Source of the DNA: Armatimonadota bacterium
GTDB lineage: Bacteria > Armatimonadota > UBA5829
Assembly (NCBI GenBank): GCA_026415535.1
Contig: JAOAGX010000147.1
Span: 1 to 6,010, forward strand
Length of the DNA: 6,010 nt
Direction: 5' to 3'
This document shows positions 1 through 6,010 of the stretch, in pieces. A program made the position numbers and the translations under genes. Every line of letters begins with the position of its first letter. The first letter of the stretch is position 1. A model generated the notes under the pieces. The model was given only the letters and a program-made list of their open reading frames with translations. It was not told the origin of the DNA and ran no database searches.

Positions 1-1
1 A

Positions 2-52
2 GCTGTGGGAGATAGAAAACCGCCCCTCGACCGACTAAGAGTCTATAAGTAA
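2..52 (+). CDS. Possible 3' tail of an upstream gene (partial, unidentified)
   Basis: The first 50 bases are open in two + frames. One frame runs from position 2 to a TAA at 50-52 and reads AVGDRKPPLDRLRVYK. The other runs from position 3 to a TAA at 36-38 and reads LWEIENRPSTD. Every other gene boundary in this window is an overlap or abutment, so an upstream gene ending just before the first glycosyltransferase is expected, and the frame ending at 52 fits that pattern best. The frame ending at 38 has the more GC-rich third codon positions and cannot be excluded. Neither tail is long enough to suggest a family. No promoter-like sequence stands out here, which agrees with readthrough from upstream. 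Confidence 0.3.
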   Translation, partial: AVGDRKPPLDRLRVYK

Positions 53-61
53 TTGCGTACT

Positions 62-976
62 ATGATCGACATCATTGTACCATCTTTCAACGGTCGCGAA
101 CTGGTCCGCAGATTCTTGGAAAACAACGCGCCATCGCTTGCAAAGTATCGTTTGGGCGTGGTCGATGACGCCAGTGAAGATGGCAGTGTCGAGTTCTTGA
201 GGTCGAATTTTCCCGAAGTTCTGGTTGTTGCAAGAGAAAAAAACGGTGGGTTCGCAGCCGCGGTAAACGACGGAATAAGGGCGACTGACTCCGACCTAAT
301 CGTGCTATTGAACAACGACGTAGAGGTGAATCCCAATTTCCTGGACCCGATCCTGCCACTTTTTGAGGACGAGAGAGTATTCGCGATCAGTCCAAGGATC
401 ATAGTCCCAAGTCTTGGAGGCCTCGACGAGGGAGCTAAGACCGGCTTCTGGCGGCACGGCATTTTCTACACCAGCCAACTGCAGAATCCCTCGGGGACAC
501 GACCCATCCTCTATGCCACCGGGTGCGCGGCGGTCTACAGAAGGTCCCATCTCGAAGAGCTGGGAGGATTTGACGAGGCATACTCGCCCTTTTATTGGGA
601 AGATGCCGACCTCGGATACCGGGCATGGAAACGTGGTTGGAAGACGATCTACCAGCCCTCGAGCCAGGTAATCCACCAACATTCGGCGTCGGTGTCGCGA
701 TTTGACCCGAAGTTCACTGGCCGAATCAAAGCGCGGAACGGATTGTTCTTTATCTGGCGTAATATCGAGGATGAAAGACTGCTCGCCACGCACCGCCGAT
801 GGCTACCCTTGGTAGTTGTTCGGCGAATAGCGGCTCGAGATTGGCCTTGGATAGCCGGTTTTCGTGAGGCTTGGAATCGCCGCCGAGAGGCTATCGAAGC
901 TCGGGCACGCGACTCGATTCACAGGCGGCTATCCGACACAGAAATATTTGACAAGTTGGGCATCGAAAACCCGTGA
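62..976 (+). CDS. GT2 family glycosyltransferase (GT-A fold)
   Basis: Likely transfers a sugar from a nucleotide-sugar donor to a lipid-linked polysaccharide precursor at the cytoplasmic side of the membrane. In the 304-residue product from ATG 62, the GT2 start is clear: MIDIIVPSFNG at the N-terminus, then VVDDASEDGS (about residues 33-42), GGFAAAVNDGI (about 62-72) and the metal/donor-binding DXD-type motif in LLNNDVEV (about 82-89). The acceptor-side WEDADLGYRAWKRGW block (about 179-193) carries the acidic pair expected of the catalytic base region. The HQHSASVSR and RNGLFFIW stretches that follow are typical of the cd04186-like GT2 group. The tail (about 245-275) is rich in Trp, Arg and hydrophobic residues and may touch the membrane. 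An in-frame TTG at 53 would add three residues; ATG is preferred because the conserved fold begins right after it, although neither start has a strong Shine-Dalgarno sequence. The stop overlaps the next GTG start by 4 bases. Donor and acceptor sugars cannot be told. Confidence 0.9.
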   Translation: MIDIIVPSFNGRELVRRFLENNAPSLAKYRLGVVDDASEDGSVEFLRSNFPEVLVVAREKNGGFAAAVNDGIRATDSDLIVLLNNDVEVNPNFLDPILPLFEDERVFAISPRIIVPSLGGLDEGAKTGFWRHGIFYTSQLQNPSGTRPILYATGCAAVYRRSHLEELGGFDEAYSPFYWEDADLGYRAWKRGWKTIYQPSSQVIHQHSASVSRFDPKFTGRIKARNGLFFIWRNIEDERLLATHRRWLPLVVVRRIAARDWPWIAGFREAWNRRREAIEARARDSIHRRLSDTEIFDKLGIENP

Positions 977-2178
977 AGATACTGTTCCTTTCGGCCTGGT
1001 TTCCGTACCCGCCGGACAACGGATCGAGAATCCGGGTCTACAACCTTGTAAAGGCCCTTGCGCGGAAGTACGATGTCTATCTAGTTTCGCTTCTTCAAGA
1101 AGACTCACGCCGCGAGGATGCGAACAAACTCGGTGACATCTGTCGAGTCGTGTCGCTGCACGAGTCAAGGTGGTTTAGACCGAGAAGTCTGAGGTCTTTG
1201 ATTGGATTCCTTTCGACGAAGCCCAGATCTTTCGTAGATACCTACGACCCAGAAATCGCACAAGCCGTAAACGAGGCTGTAGAGAATGTATCGCCCGACG
1301 TGATCGTGGCCTCTCAAATCGGGGCAATGGTATACGTGCCGCGTCGCGCGAATATTCCGGTAGTTTTTGAGGAACTCGAGATCTGGTCAATGTACAGAAC
1401 GCTCAAGCCCAGTCCAATTTTCAGAAGGGTAAAGCACGGTCTGACCCTCGCAAAGCACTGCAGGTTTGTGCGAGAACTTTTGCGCAGATCTAATGCGTTC
1501 ACATGCGTCTCATCAGCCGAACTGAATCTTGCGAACAAGCTCCTGTCGCCACCTGTTAAAGGTACGGTTGTACCAAACGGTGTGGATACCGATCATTACA
1601 ATGACAGATCCAGAGATCCCGAAGAGGAATTGCTTGTCTACAACGGCGCGCTGACATATTATGCCAACCTGGACGCGGTTAGACACTTTGCCTCCGATAT
1701 ATATCCGATACTTAAATCGAAGCGTCCGCGCATCAAGATGCTTGTTACCGGCCGGACTACAGGTGTGGACCTTGATGGTGTAGCGGACTGTCCGGGTATT
1801 GAGCTTACGGGCTATGTCGAAGACATTAGAACCGTCTTGAACCGCAGCGCTGCATGTGTTGTCCCCCTCCGAGTAGGAGGAGGAAGTCGGCTCAAAATAC
1901 TGGAAGCGATGGCGGCGGGGGTTCCAGTAGTCTCAACATCTGTTGGAATCGAGGGACTCAATATCGAAAACGGCCGCCACGCACTTATTGCCGATTCGCC
2001 GGCCGATTTCGCCAACGCAGTGGACAAGATATTGAGCAATCAAGGCCTAGCGAGTAATTTAACACGAGAAGCGAGAGCGCTTGTAGAGAAAACTTATGAC
2101 TGGTCTGCGATAGGACAGCTGTTGTCCGAGGTAATTGAGGAAAGTCGCCGTGAGGCATCGCAATCTTTGGTGGCATAG
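973..2178 (+). CDS. GT4 family glycosyltransferase (GT-B fold), GGGxR subtype
   Basis: A 401-residue retaining-type glycosyltransferase, of usual length for family GT4. The N-terminal Rossmann domain begins MKILFLSAWFPYPPDNGSRIR, with the glycine-containing acceptor loop at about 13-21. The interdomain region has CVSSAE (178-183) and VVPNGVDTDHY (199-209). The C-terminal domain starts near LLVYNGAL (220-227), includes TGYVEDIR (279-286), and ends in the donor-binding block LRVGGGSRLKILEAMAAG (299-316). In the classical E-x7-E motif the second Glu is E311, but the first position is G303. This GGGxRLKILEAMA pattern is a recurring subgroup of bacterial GT4 enzymes, not evidence of inactivation. 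The start is GTG at 973, within the GTGA overlap with the preceding stop, so translation is probably coupled; the conserved KILFLS strand leaves no room for a later start. It probably adds one sugar of the repeat unit in the cytoplasm. Donor unknown. Confidence 0.92.
   Translation: MKILFLSAWFPYPPDNGSRIRVYNLVKALARKYDVYLVSLLQEDSRREDANKLGDICRVVSLHESRWFRPRSLRSLIGFLSTKPRSFVDTYDPEIAQAVNEAVENVSPDVIVASQIGAMVYVPRRANIPVVFEELEIWSMYRTLKPSPIFRRVKHGLTLAKHCRFVRELLRRSNAFTCVSSAELNLANKLLSPPVKGTVVPNGVDTDHYNDRSRDPEEELLVYNGALTYYANLDAVRHFASDIYPILKSKRPRIKMLVTGRTTGVDLDGVADCPGIELTGYVEDIRTVLNRSAACVVPLRVGGGSRLKILEAMAAGVPVVSTSVGIEGLNIENGRHALIADSPADFANAVDKILSNQGLASNLTREARALVEKTYDWSAIGQLLSEVIEESRREASQSLVA
2137..2141 (+). 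promoter_or_regulatory. Shine-Dalgarno sequence for the ligase/polymerase gene
   Basis: GAGGA lies 8 bases before the GTG at 2150, a near-ideal position. It overlaps the alternative TTG start at 2135, for which the only candidate (GAGGT at 2128-2132) is 2 bases away and too close. This site is why the GTG was chosen. It lies inside the 3' end of the GT4 gene. Confidence 0.6.
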
Positions 2179-3595
2179 ACCCTGGACCCCGGAGCGTGTA
2201 TACTCGCTGACGAGGGACATAGCAATCGTCATAGTGGGAGGCATAGCACTGGGCCTTTTTGCGGCAGCGGCCAGTGTATACTATGTAGTCCTCGTGATGG
2301 CGATAGTTGCGATCGTGTCCCTGTTGGTATGGCAATTCGAAATAGTTTTGATGATCTACGCTCTAGTGGCATTCGTGCCATGGGGAAGAACACCCAACAT
2401 CGCTGTGGGCGGATCCGGCTTGGGAAAGGGCCTTTATGTCAGCCAGGTTATACTTGGCGTGCTTTTGGCAATCTGGTTCGTCAAGTACCTCCTCAGTACT
2501 CTTCCTGAAAACCGCATCCGCAGCGGTTTTCACATTCCGATCGCGCTTTACCTTGGCTATAGTGTGCTTAATATTGTTCACTCGTACATCTTCTGGGATC
2601 CACACGTCAACCGCATGTACCAGTACCCTCACGTAAATGCAGTAGAACTGGGATTAAGGTTTCTTTCGGCCGGCGCGTTCATAATGATGGCCACAACGGT
2701 TGGTAGCAAAAGATGGCTTAGGTGGACTACTTTTATGCTGTGCGTCCCTGGCCTATACAACCTATTGAACAGCGCATTAGGCGGTCCTGTGCCAGTCAGT
2801 GCACCGTGGTGGCCACTAGTTGCTTTGCTTCCCATATGCTACTGCTGGGCTATCGCACTGGACAATCTGAGCGCCTGGCCTAAAAGAATCGGCGGCGTTG
2901 CAGTGGTGGCGTTGGCCATATATGTCGTGTTGGTTCGGGGTATTGCCTGGGTTAGTGGCTGGTTGGGCTTGCTCACAGCCCTTGGCTCGGTGGCCTATCT
3001 TCGCGGCAGGCGCGTCTTTGTGGCGTGGATGACCCTGGTTGCCGTTGGTACTGCCGTGGCATGGCCATTCTTTCATGAAAAAGTGATCATTGAATCGCGA
3101 CAGCAAGGCGACTACGACAGGTTTGCGATGATGAGGGGCGCTTGGAAATACGCCACCACATTTCCGCTTGGCGTTGGACTTGGCAACTATCGATCCTATA
3201 ACTCGTACTACTATGGCAAGTTGTGGGGCACCACGACACACGCTTCCGCGCACGGCACTTACGCGCAGCACTTGTCAGAAATGGGCATACCTGGCCTTGT
3301 GCTCCTGTTGGTGATGCTGTTTTCGGGAGGGGCGTGGCTGCTTAGAAACCACGGCCAACTCGAACCAGGCCTTTCCAAGACATATCTGCTGGCCGCGTTT
3401 GGTCAACTCGTGGGAATCTCATGCGCGGCACTCATCGGCGACTACATCATCCCGACCTACCACAACGGCGGCCTGACGACGTTCTCCGGCACGGTGTACT
3501 CCTGGCTGATCTGGGGGCTTGCCGTCGCCCATGTGAGATTAGCAAATGGACCTGTCAGTATCGATAGTCAACTGGAACACGCGCGATCTGCTTGA
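2150..3595 (+). CDS. O-antigen ligase / polysaccharide polymerase-like membrane protein (WaaL/Wzy superfamily)
   Basis: A 481-residue integral membrane protein. Hydrophobic stretches suggest about 12 to 14 membrane spans (roughly 24-42, 44-61, 64-78, 98-116, 128-147, 167-182, 192-208, 221-240, 247-265, 268-283, 290-306, 382-398, 411-430, 446-463). The long hydrophilic loop at about 306-381 carries the hallmark pattern of the Wzy_C/O-antigen ligase superfamily: DRF, RGAW, then FPLGVGLGNY (338-347) and AHGTYAQHLSEMGIPG (367-382), with H368 and E377 as the conserved loop His and Glu. In known members this periplasmic or extracytoplasmic loop takes part in transferring or polymerising undecaprenyl-linked glycan. 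Ligase and polymerase cannot be separated by sequence alone, and no second candidate is present in the window. The start is GTG 2150, supported by a good Shine-Dalgarno sequence; TTG 2135 would add five residues. It overlaps the upstream gene by 29 bases and the downstream gene by 50. The first 20 residues are Trp/Arg-rich and cytoplasmic by the positive-inside rule. Confidence 0.85.
   Translation: MRHRNLWWHRPWTPERVYSLTRDIAIVIVGGIALGLFAAAASVYYVVLVMAIVAIVSLLVWQFEIVLMIYALVAFVPWGRTPNIAVGGSGLGKGLYVSQVILGVLLAIWFVKYLLSTLPENRIRSGFHIPIALYLGYSVLNIVHSYIFWDPHVNRMYQYPHVNAVELGLRFLSAGAFIMMATTVGSKRWLRWTTFMLCVPGLYNLLNSALGGPVPVSAPWWPLVALLPICYCWAIALDNLSAWPKRIGGVAVVALAIYVVLVRGIAWVSGWLGLLTALGSVAYLRGRRVFVAWMTLVAVGTAVAWPFFHEKVIIESRQQGDYDRFAMMRGAWKYATTFPLGVGLGNYRSYNSYYYGKLWGTTTHASAHGTYAQHLSEMGIPGLVLLLVMLFSGGAWLLRNHGQLEPGLSKTYLLAAFGQLVGISCAALIGDYIIPTYHNGGLTTFSGTVYSWLIWGLAVAHVRLANGPVSIDSQLEHARSA
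2506..2532 (+). repeat. Perfect 10-base inverted repeat, hairpin inside the ligase/polymerase gene
   Basis: TGAAAACCGC (2506-2515) and GCGGTTTTCA (2523-2532) are exact reverse complements around the 7-base loop ATCCGCA. The arms have a GC-rich core next to the loop and an A/T run outside, which resembles a short, weak, two-way intrinsic terminator. It falls in codons for a predicted loop between two membrane spans of the host protein. The repeat is seen directly; any function is inference. Confidence 0.45.
3533..3537 (+). promoter_or_regulatory. Weak Shine-Dalgarno sequence for the GT2-methyltransferase gene
   Basis: GTGAG lies 8 bases before ATG 3546, inside the coding sequence of the ligase/polymerase gene. 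The downstream gene starts 50 bases before the upstream stop, so simple stop-start reinitiation is unlikely and some independent ribosome binding is expected. The match is only partial. Confidence 0.35.
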
Positions 3596-4940
3596 CCAGT
3601 GTCTGGACTCCGTCTACGCGACGATCGGCGGCCTTGATGCGGAGGTCATCGTCGTAGACAACGCGTCCACAGACGGCAGCGTGGAAATGGTTAGGAACGA
3701 GTATCCGCGCGTCATCCTAATCGAAAACAAAACCAACGTCGGGTTCGCCGCGGCAAACAACCAGGCGCTTGCAATCTCCAAGGGTCGGCACTTCCTACTA
3801 CTCAACCCCGACACGATCTGTCATCCCGATGCGCTGAATCGTCTGGTGTGTTTTTTGGACGAACACCCGCGGTGTGGGGCAGTCGGACCATTGGTGCTGA
3901 ACGAAGACGGAACGTTGCAACATTCATGGGCGAAATTTCCCACAGTATGGAGTGAGACGATCGGCAAGCTCGACAGGAGCACACCTGGACAAACGCACCC
4001 TCCTGCGACAGCCGAAGAGGCCCGTGCCCTGAAACCGTTTCGAACGGATTGGGCGGGAGGATGCTGCCTGATGGTAAAGAGAGAGGCCATAGAACAGATC
4101 GGCCCTATGGACGAATCACTTTTTATGTATTGCGAAGAAACCGACTGGTGCCTTCGACTACAAAAGGCAGGTTGGGAAGTGTGGGTGGAACCTCGCGCAG
4201 AGATAACCCACTATGGAGGCAAGAGTAGTGAACAGGTATCGAGCAAATGTGCCCTAGCCTTGCGCCGAAGTAAGACAATCTTCTTCGCAAAGCACTTCGG
4301 ACGTGTACAGGCAGTACTGGTAGCAATAGCCTGTGCACTGAGGTCAATTCTGCGTCGGGGCAAACGGCCAACGGATAGAACAGTTTACGAAATTCCCTCT
4401 GAAATGGAGCCACTGTCAATTCTGGAACTGGGCTGCGGCAAGAGGCGTGAGTATTCGGACTCCATTACTGTAGACATATGCGCTGAGTCTAACCCAGATG
4501 TTCTTCACGATCTCAACCAGTATCCTTATCCGTTCGCCGACAACTCATTCGATGTGGTCATATGCAATCACATTCTGGAGCATCTGGATGATGTAGTGCG
4601 CACCTTAGAAGAGATACACCGTATTCTCAAACCAGGAGGCCTGCTCAAGGTAGAAGCGCCTTATTTCACCAGCGTGTATGCTTACGCGGACCCCACACAC
4701 AAGCATTTCTTCACGAGCAGGTCGTTCGACTACTTTTTCGAAGGTACGGAGCTAAGCCGATTCGATTACAGTCGAGTCAGATATGCACCCAAGAAGATCG
4801 AACTCGTAGTGCCGGGTAACGGGATACTAAGTCGTTTGGCTCGCAGATGGCTTGAGTCGCATCTCGATTTTTACGAGAAGCGCCTAGCCTATATATGGCC
4901 AAGACACACAATCCGGTATGAGCTGACGGCGGTTAAGTAA
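3546..4940 (+). CDS. Bifunctional protein: GT2 glycosyltransferase fused to class I SAM-dependent methyltransferase
   Basis: A 464-residue fusion. Residues 1 to about 250 are a GT2 glycosyltransferase of the rhamnosyltransferase-like type: LSVSIVNWNTRDLL (3-16), VVDNASTDGS (36-45), NVGFAAANNQAL (64-75), DXD-type LLLNPD (84-89), WAGGCCLMVKRE (169-180), MYCEETDWCLRL (194-205) and HYGGKSSEQ (222-230). A short hydrophobic helix (about 254-269) and a basic linker follow. Residues from about 289 on are a Methyltransf_11-like domain: motif I LELGCGKR (293-300), acidic VDI (309-311), FDVVICNHILEH (335-346), LKPGG (361-365) and the family block DPTHKHFFTSRSFDYF (382-397). GT2 alone is normally near 270-300 residues and this methyltransferase is normally a separate protein near 170-200, so the length is a simple sum. 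An in-frame ATG at 4404 (M287) just before the second domain has no visible Shine-Dalgarno sequence. Predicted role: add a sugar and O-methylate it or a neighbour; substrates unknown. Start at 3546 is fixed by the conserved first strand. It overlaps the upstream gene by 50 bases and the downstream gene by 1. Confidence 0.9.
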   Translation: MDLSVSIVNWNTRDLLDQCLDSVYATIGGLDAEVIVVDNASTDGSVEMVRNEYPRVILIENKTNVGFAAANNQALAISKGRHFLLLNPDTICHPDALNRLVCFLDEHPRCGAVGPLVLNEDGTLQHSWAKFPTVWSETIGKLDRSTPGQTHPPATAEEARALKPFRTDWAGGCCLMVKREAIEQIGPMDESLFMYCEETDWCLRLQKAGWEVWVEPRAEITHYGGKSSEQVSSKCALALRRSKTIFFAKHFGRVQAVLVAIACALRSILRRGKRPTDRTVYEIPSEMEPLSILELGCGKRREYSDSITVDICAESNPDVLHDLNQYPYPFADNSFDVVICNHILEHLDDVVRTLEEIHRILKPGGLLKVEAPYFTSVYAYADPTHKHFFTSRSFDYFFEGTELSRFDYSRVRYAPKKIELVVPGNGILSRLARRWLESHLDFYEKRLAYIWPRHTIRYELTAVK

Positions 4941-6010
4941 TGAAAATCGCTATCGACTGCAGAGAACTTCACGGGCCATCAGGAGGTTTCAAAACTTATC
5001 TGCTTGGGTTGCTTACAGGACTTGCTGCGGTCGATACGACCAACAGTTACTTGTTGTATGCTTACTCTACCAAGGATCTAGAGGGCTTGCGCGTTCCGAC
5101 AAATTCGGTATTGAGGACCGTCAGTGGTGGTAGGTTGTGGTCCGACTGGTTTGCCATGCGAAAACTGATAGGCCGCGATCAACCTGACGTAGTTCATTTT
5201 CCGGCCAATTACGGCCTGACCGGACTTGGTGTTCCAACGGTGATCACATTGCACGACTGCATATCGTTGACCAGCTGTGCCGGGTGTACGTCTGTCAAGA
5301 GCGAGCTTCTGAAGCGGTACTCGGCAATAATGACTAGACGATCCATACCACACGCTAATGTCATTTTGACTGTCTCTAACTACTCCCGCGACCAAATCAT
5401 CCGCCGCTTTGGTTGCTCCGAGCGAATAGTCGTCACGTATGAGGCGGCTCGGGAAGCAACGGCTTATTACTCTAGCGAGGCTCATTCGGAACCGTATCTC
5501 TTGGCGCTTGCCTCGGTGGATCGCAGGAAAAACACGGCTGCTGTGATTGAAGCATTTAGCCTATCGCGGTTGCCCAGCGAAGGTTATCGTCTCGTAATTG
5601 TCGCTTCCAACAACCGTGCTGGTCGAATGATCGAGCAGCAGGCCATCAGGTTTGGGGTCCAGGCCTATACAACAGTACTGGTTGGTATAGATGACTCAGC
5701 GCTTCGGCAACTTTATAAGAACAGTGCGGCGTTTGTGTTCCCAAGCCTTGACGAAGGGTTCGGATTACCACCATTGGAAGCAATGGCTTGCGGAACAGTA
5801 GTAATATCGTCAGACAGAGCTTCAATGCCCGAAATTCTCGGCGACGCCGCCCTGTATTTCGATCCGGAAGATAAAACTGACTTGGCCCGCAAGATGGAGA
5901 TGATGGTCACTAATAAGGACCTTGCCAAACGTTTGCGTGAGGCAGGTGTCCGACGAGCAGCAAAGTTTTCTTGGGAGAAGACTGCTTGCGGCACGTTGTA
6001 CGCGTACAAG
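4940..6010 (+). CDS. GT4 family glycosyltransferase, 3' end cut by the window edge
   Basis: An open frame of 357 codons runs without a stop from ATG 4940 to the last base. It opens MKIAIDCRELHGPSGGFKTY, an N-terminal GT-B strand and glycine loop. PDVVHFPANYG (82-92) and TLHDCISL (103-110) belong to the first domain, and LTVSNYSRDQIIRRFG (143-158) to the region before the hinge. LALASVDRRKNTAAVIEAF (188-206) opens the donor domain. The canonical E-x7-E motif is complete, E272 and E280 in DEGFGLPPLEAMACG, followed by SMPEILGDAALYFDPED (295-311), a pattern of mannosyltransferase-like GT4 enzymes. The FSWEKTACGTLYAYK end is the usual C-terminal helix, so few codons are probably missing. The start overlaps the upstream stop by one base (TAATG), which suggests coupled translation; a weak GGCGG lies 7 bases upstream. 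Three cysteines (C107, C113, C116) cluster after the TLHD motif. Likely adds a sugar of the repeat unit; the donor is unknown. Confidence 0.9.
   Translation, partial: MKIAIDCRELHGPSGGFKTYLLGLLTGLAAVDTTNSYLLYAYSTKDLEGLRVPTNSVLRTVSGGRLWSDWFAMRKLIGRDQPDVVHFPANYGLTGLGVPTVITLHDCISLTSCAGCTSVKSELLKRYSAIMTRRSIPHANVILTVSNYSRDQIIRRFGCSERIVVTYEAAREATAYYSSEAHSEPYLLALASVDRRKNTAAVIEAFSLSRLPSEGYRLVIVASNNRAGRMIEQQAIRFGVQAYTTVLVGIDDSALRQLYKNSAAFVFPSLDEGFGLPPLEAMACGTVVISSDRASMPEILGDAALYFDPEDKTDLARKMEMMVTNKDLAKRLREAGVRRAAKFSWEKTACGTLYAYK

Noticed and set aside
305..793. A 162-codon open frame on the - strand opposite the first GT2 gene
   Set aside because: It lies wholly opposite a clearly conserved GT2 gene, its translation shows no recognisable domain, and long antisense frames are common in DNA of this composition.
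1866..1883. CCTCC-GAGTA-GGAGG hairpin followed by a strong Shine-Dalgarno-like GGAGGAGG
   Set aside because: The sequence is dictated by the conserved Gly-Gly-Gly codons of the GT4 donor site, no start codon follows at a suitable distance with a plausible gene, and the 5-base stem is short.
2196..2282. GTGTATACT occurring twice, 78 bases apart
   Set aside because: Nine-base repeats within one gene are expected occasionally, both copies encode parts of the protein (Val-Tyr codons), and there is no third copy or flanking symmetry.
2367..2380. TGGCA-TTCG-TGCCA small hairpin in the membrane protein gene
   Set aside because: The stem is only five bases with an A-T closing pair, which is expected by chance in 6 kb, and it lies inside the coding sequence without any context.
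2816..3271. A 151-codon open frame on the - strand opposite the membrane protein gene
   Set aside because: The + strand reads a membrane protein with the expected loop motif; the reverse product has no recognisable pattern or ribosome binding site that I can see.
4404..4940. The methyltransferase domain as a separate gene from the internal ATG
   Set aside because: The frame is continuous with the GT2 domain and no Shine-Dalgarno sequence precedes 4404, so a single fusion protein is the simpler reading; internal initiation cannot be fully excluded.
5078..5485. A 135-codon open frame on the - strand opposite the last GT4 gene
   Set aside because: It is a shadow of the GT4 gene, which is open to the window edge and has its full motif set on the + strand.

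Overview
The window is a compact piece of a bacterial cell-surface polysaccharide locus (exopolysaccharide, O-antigen or capsule type). Five genes lie head to tail on the + strand, with four of them complete. From about position 53 to the right edge there is no intergenic DNA: neighbouring genes overlap by 4, about 29, 50 and 1 bases. No RNA gene, CRISPR array, insertion sequence, promoter or convincing transcription terminator was seen. The piece therefore looks like the interior of a longer operon whose promoter and end lie outside.

Layout. (1) Positions 1-52 hold the probable last codons of an upstream gene, too short to identify. (2) 62-976: family GT2 (GT-A fold) glycosyltransferase. (3) 973-2178: family GT4 (GT-B fold) glycosyltransferase, starting with GTG inside the stop of the previous gene. 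(4) 2150-3595: multi-spanning membrane protein of the O-antigen ligase/polymerase (WaaL/Wzy-like) superfamily, with a GTG start chosen on a good Shine-Dalgarno sequence. (5) 3546-4940: a two-domain protein, an N-terminal GT2 glycosyltransferase fused to a C-terminal class I SAM-dependent methyltransferase. (6) 4940 to the window end: a second GT4 glycosyltransferase, cut by the right edge probably only a few codons before its natural end.

How they may work together (inference): the three soluble or peripheral transferases and the GT2 half of the fusion would build a repeat unit on a lipid carrier at the cytoplasmic face. The methyltransferase half would O-methylate a sugar, perhaps one just added by its own GT2 half. 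The membrane protein would then polymerise the unit or ligate the finished glycan outside. The priming transferase, flippase, chain-length regulator and sugar-nucleotide enzymes that such loci need are not in the window.

Organism: not resolvable from these genes, which belong to widely exchanged families. Hand counts of a few 60-base stretches give about 43 to 63 % GC. GTG starts and weak Shine-Dalgarno sequences are used freely. A bacterium of moderate to moderately high GC is all that can be said. The most unusual items are the GT2-methyltransferase fusion, the 50-base two-frame overlap at the start of that gene, and a perfect 10-base inverted repeat inside the ligase/polymerase gene.
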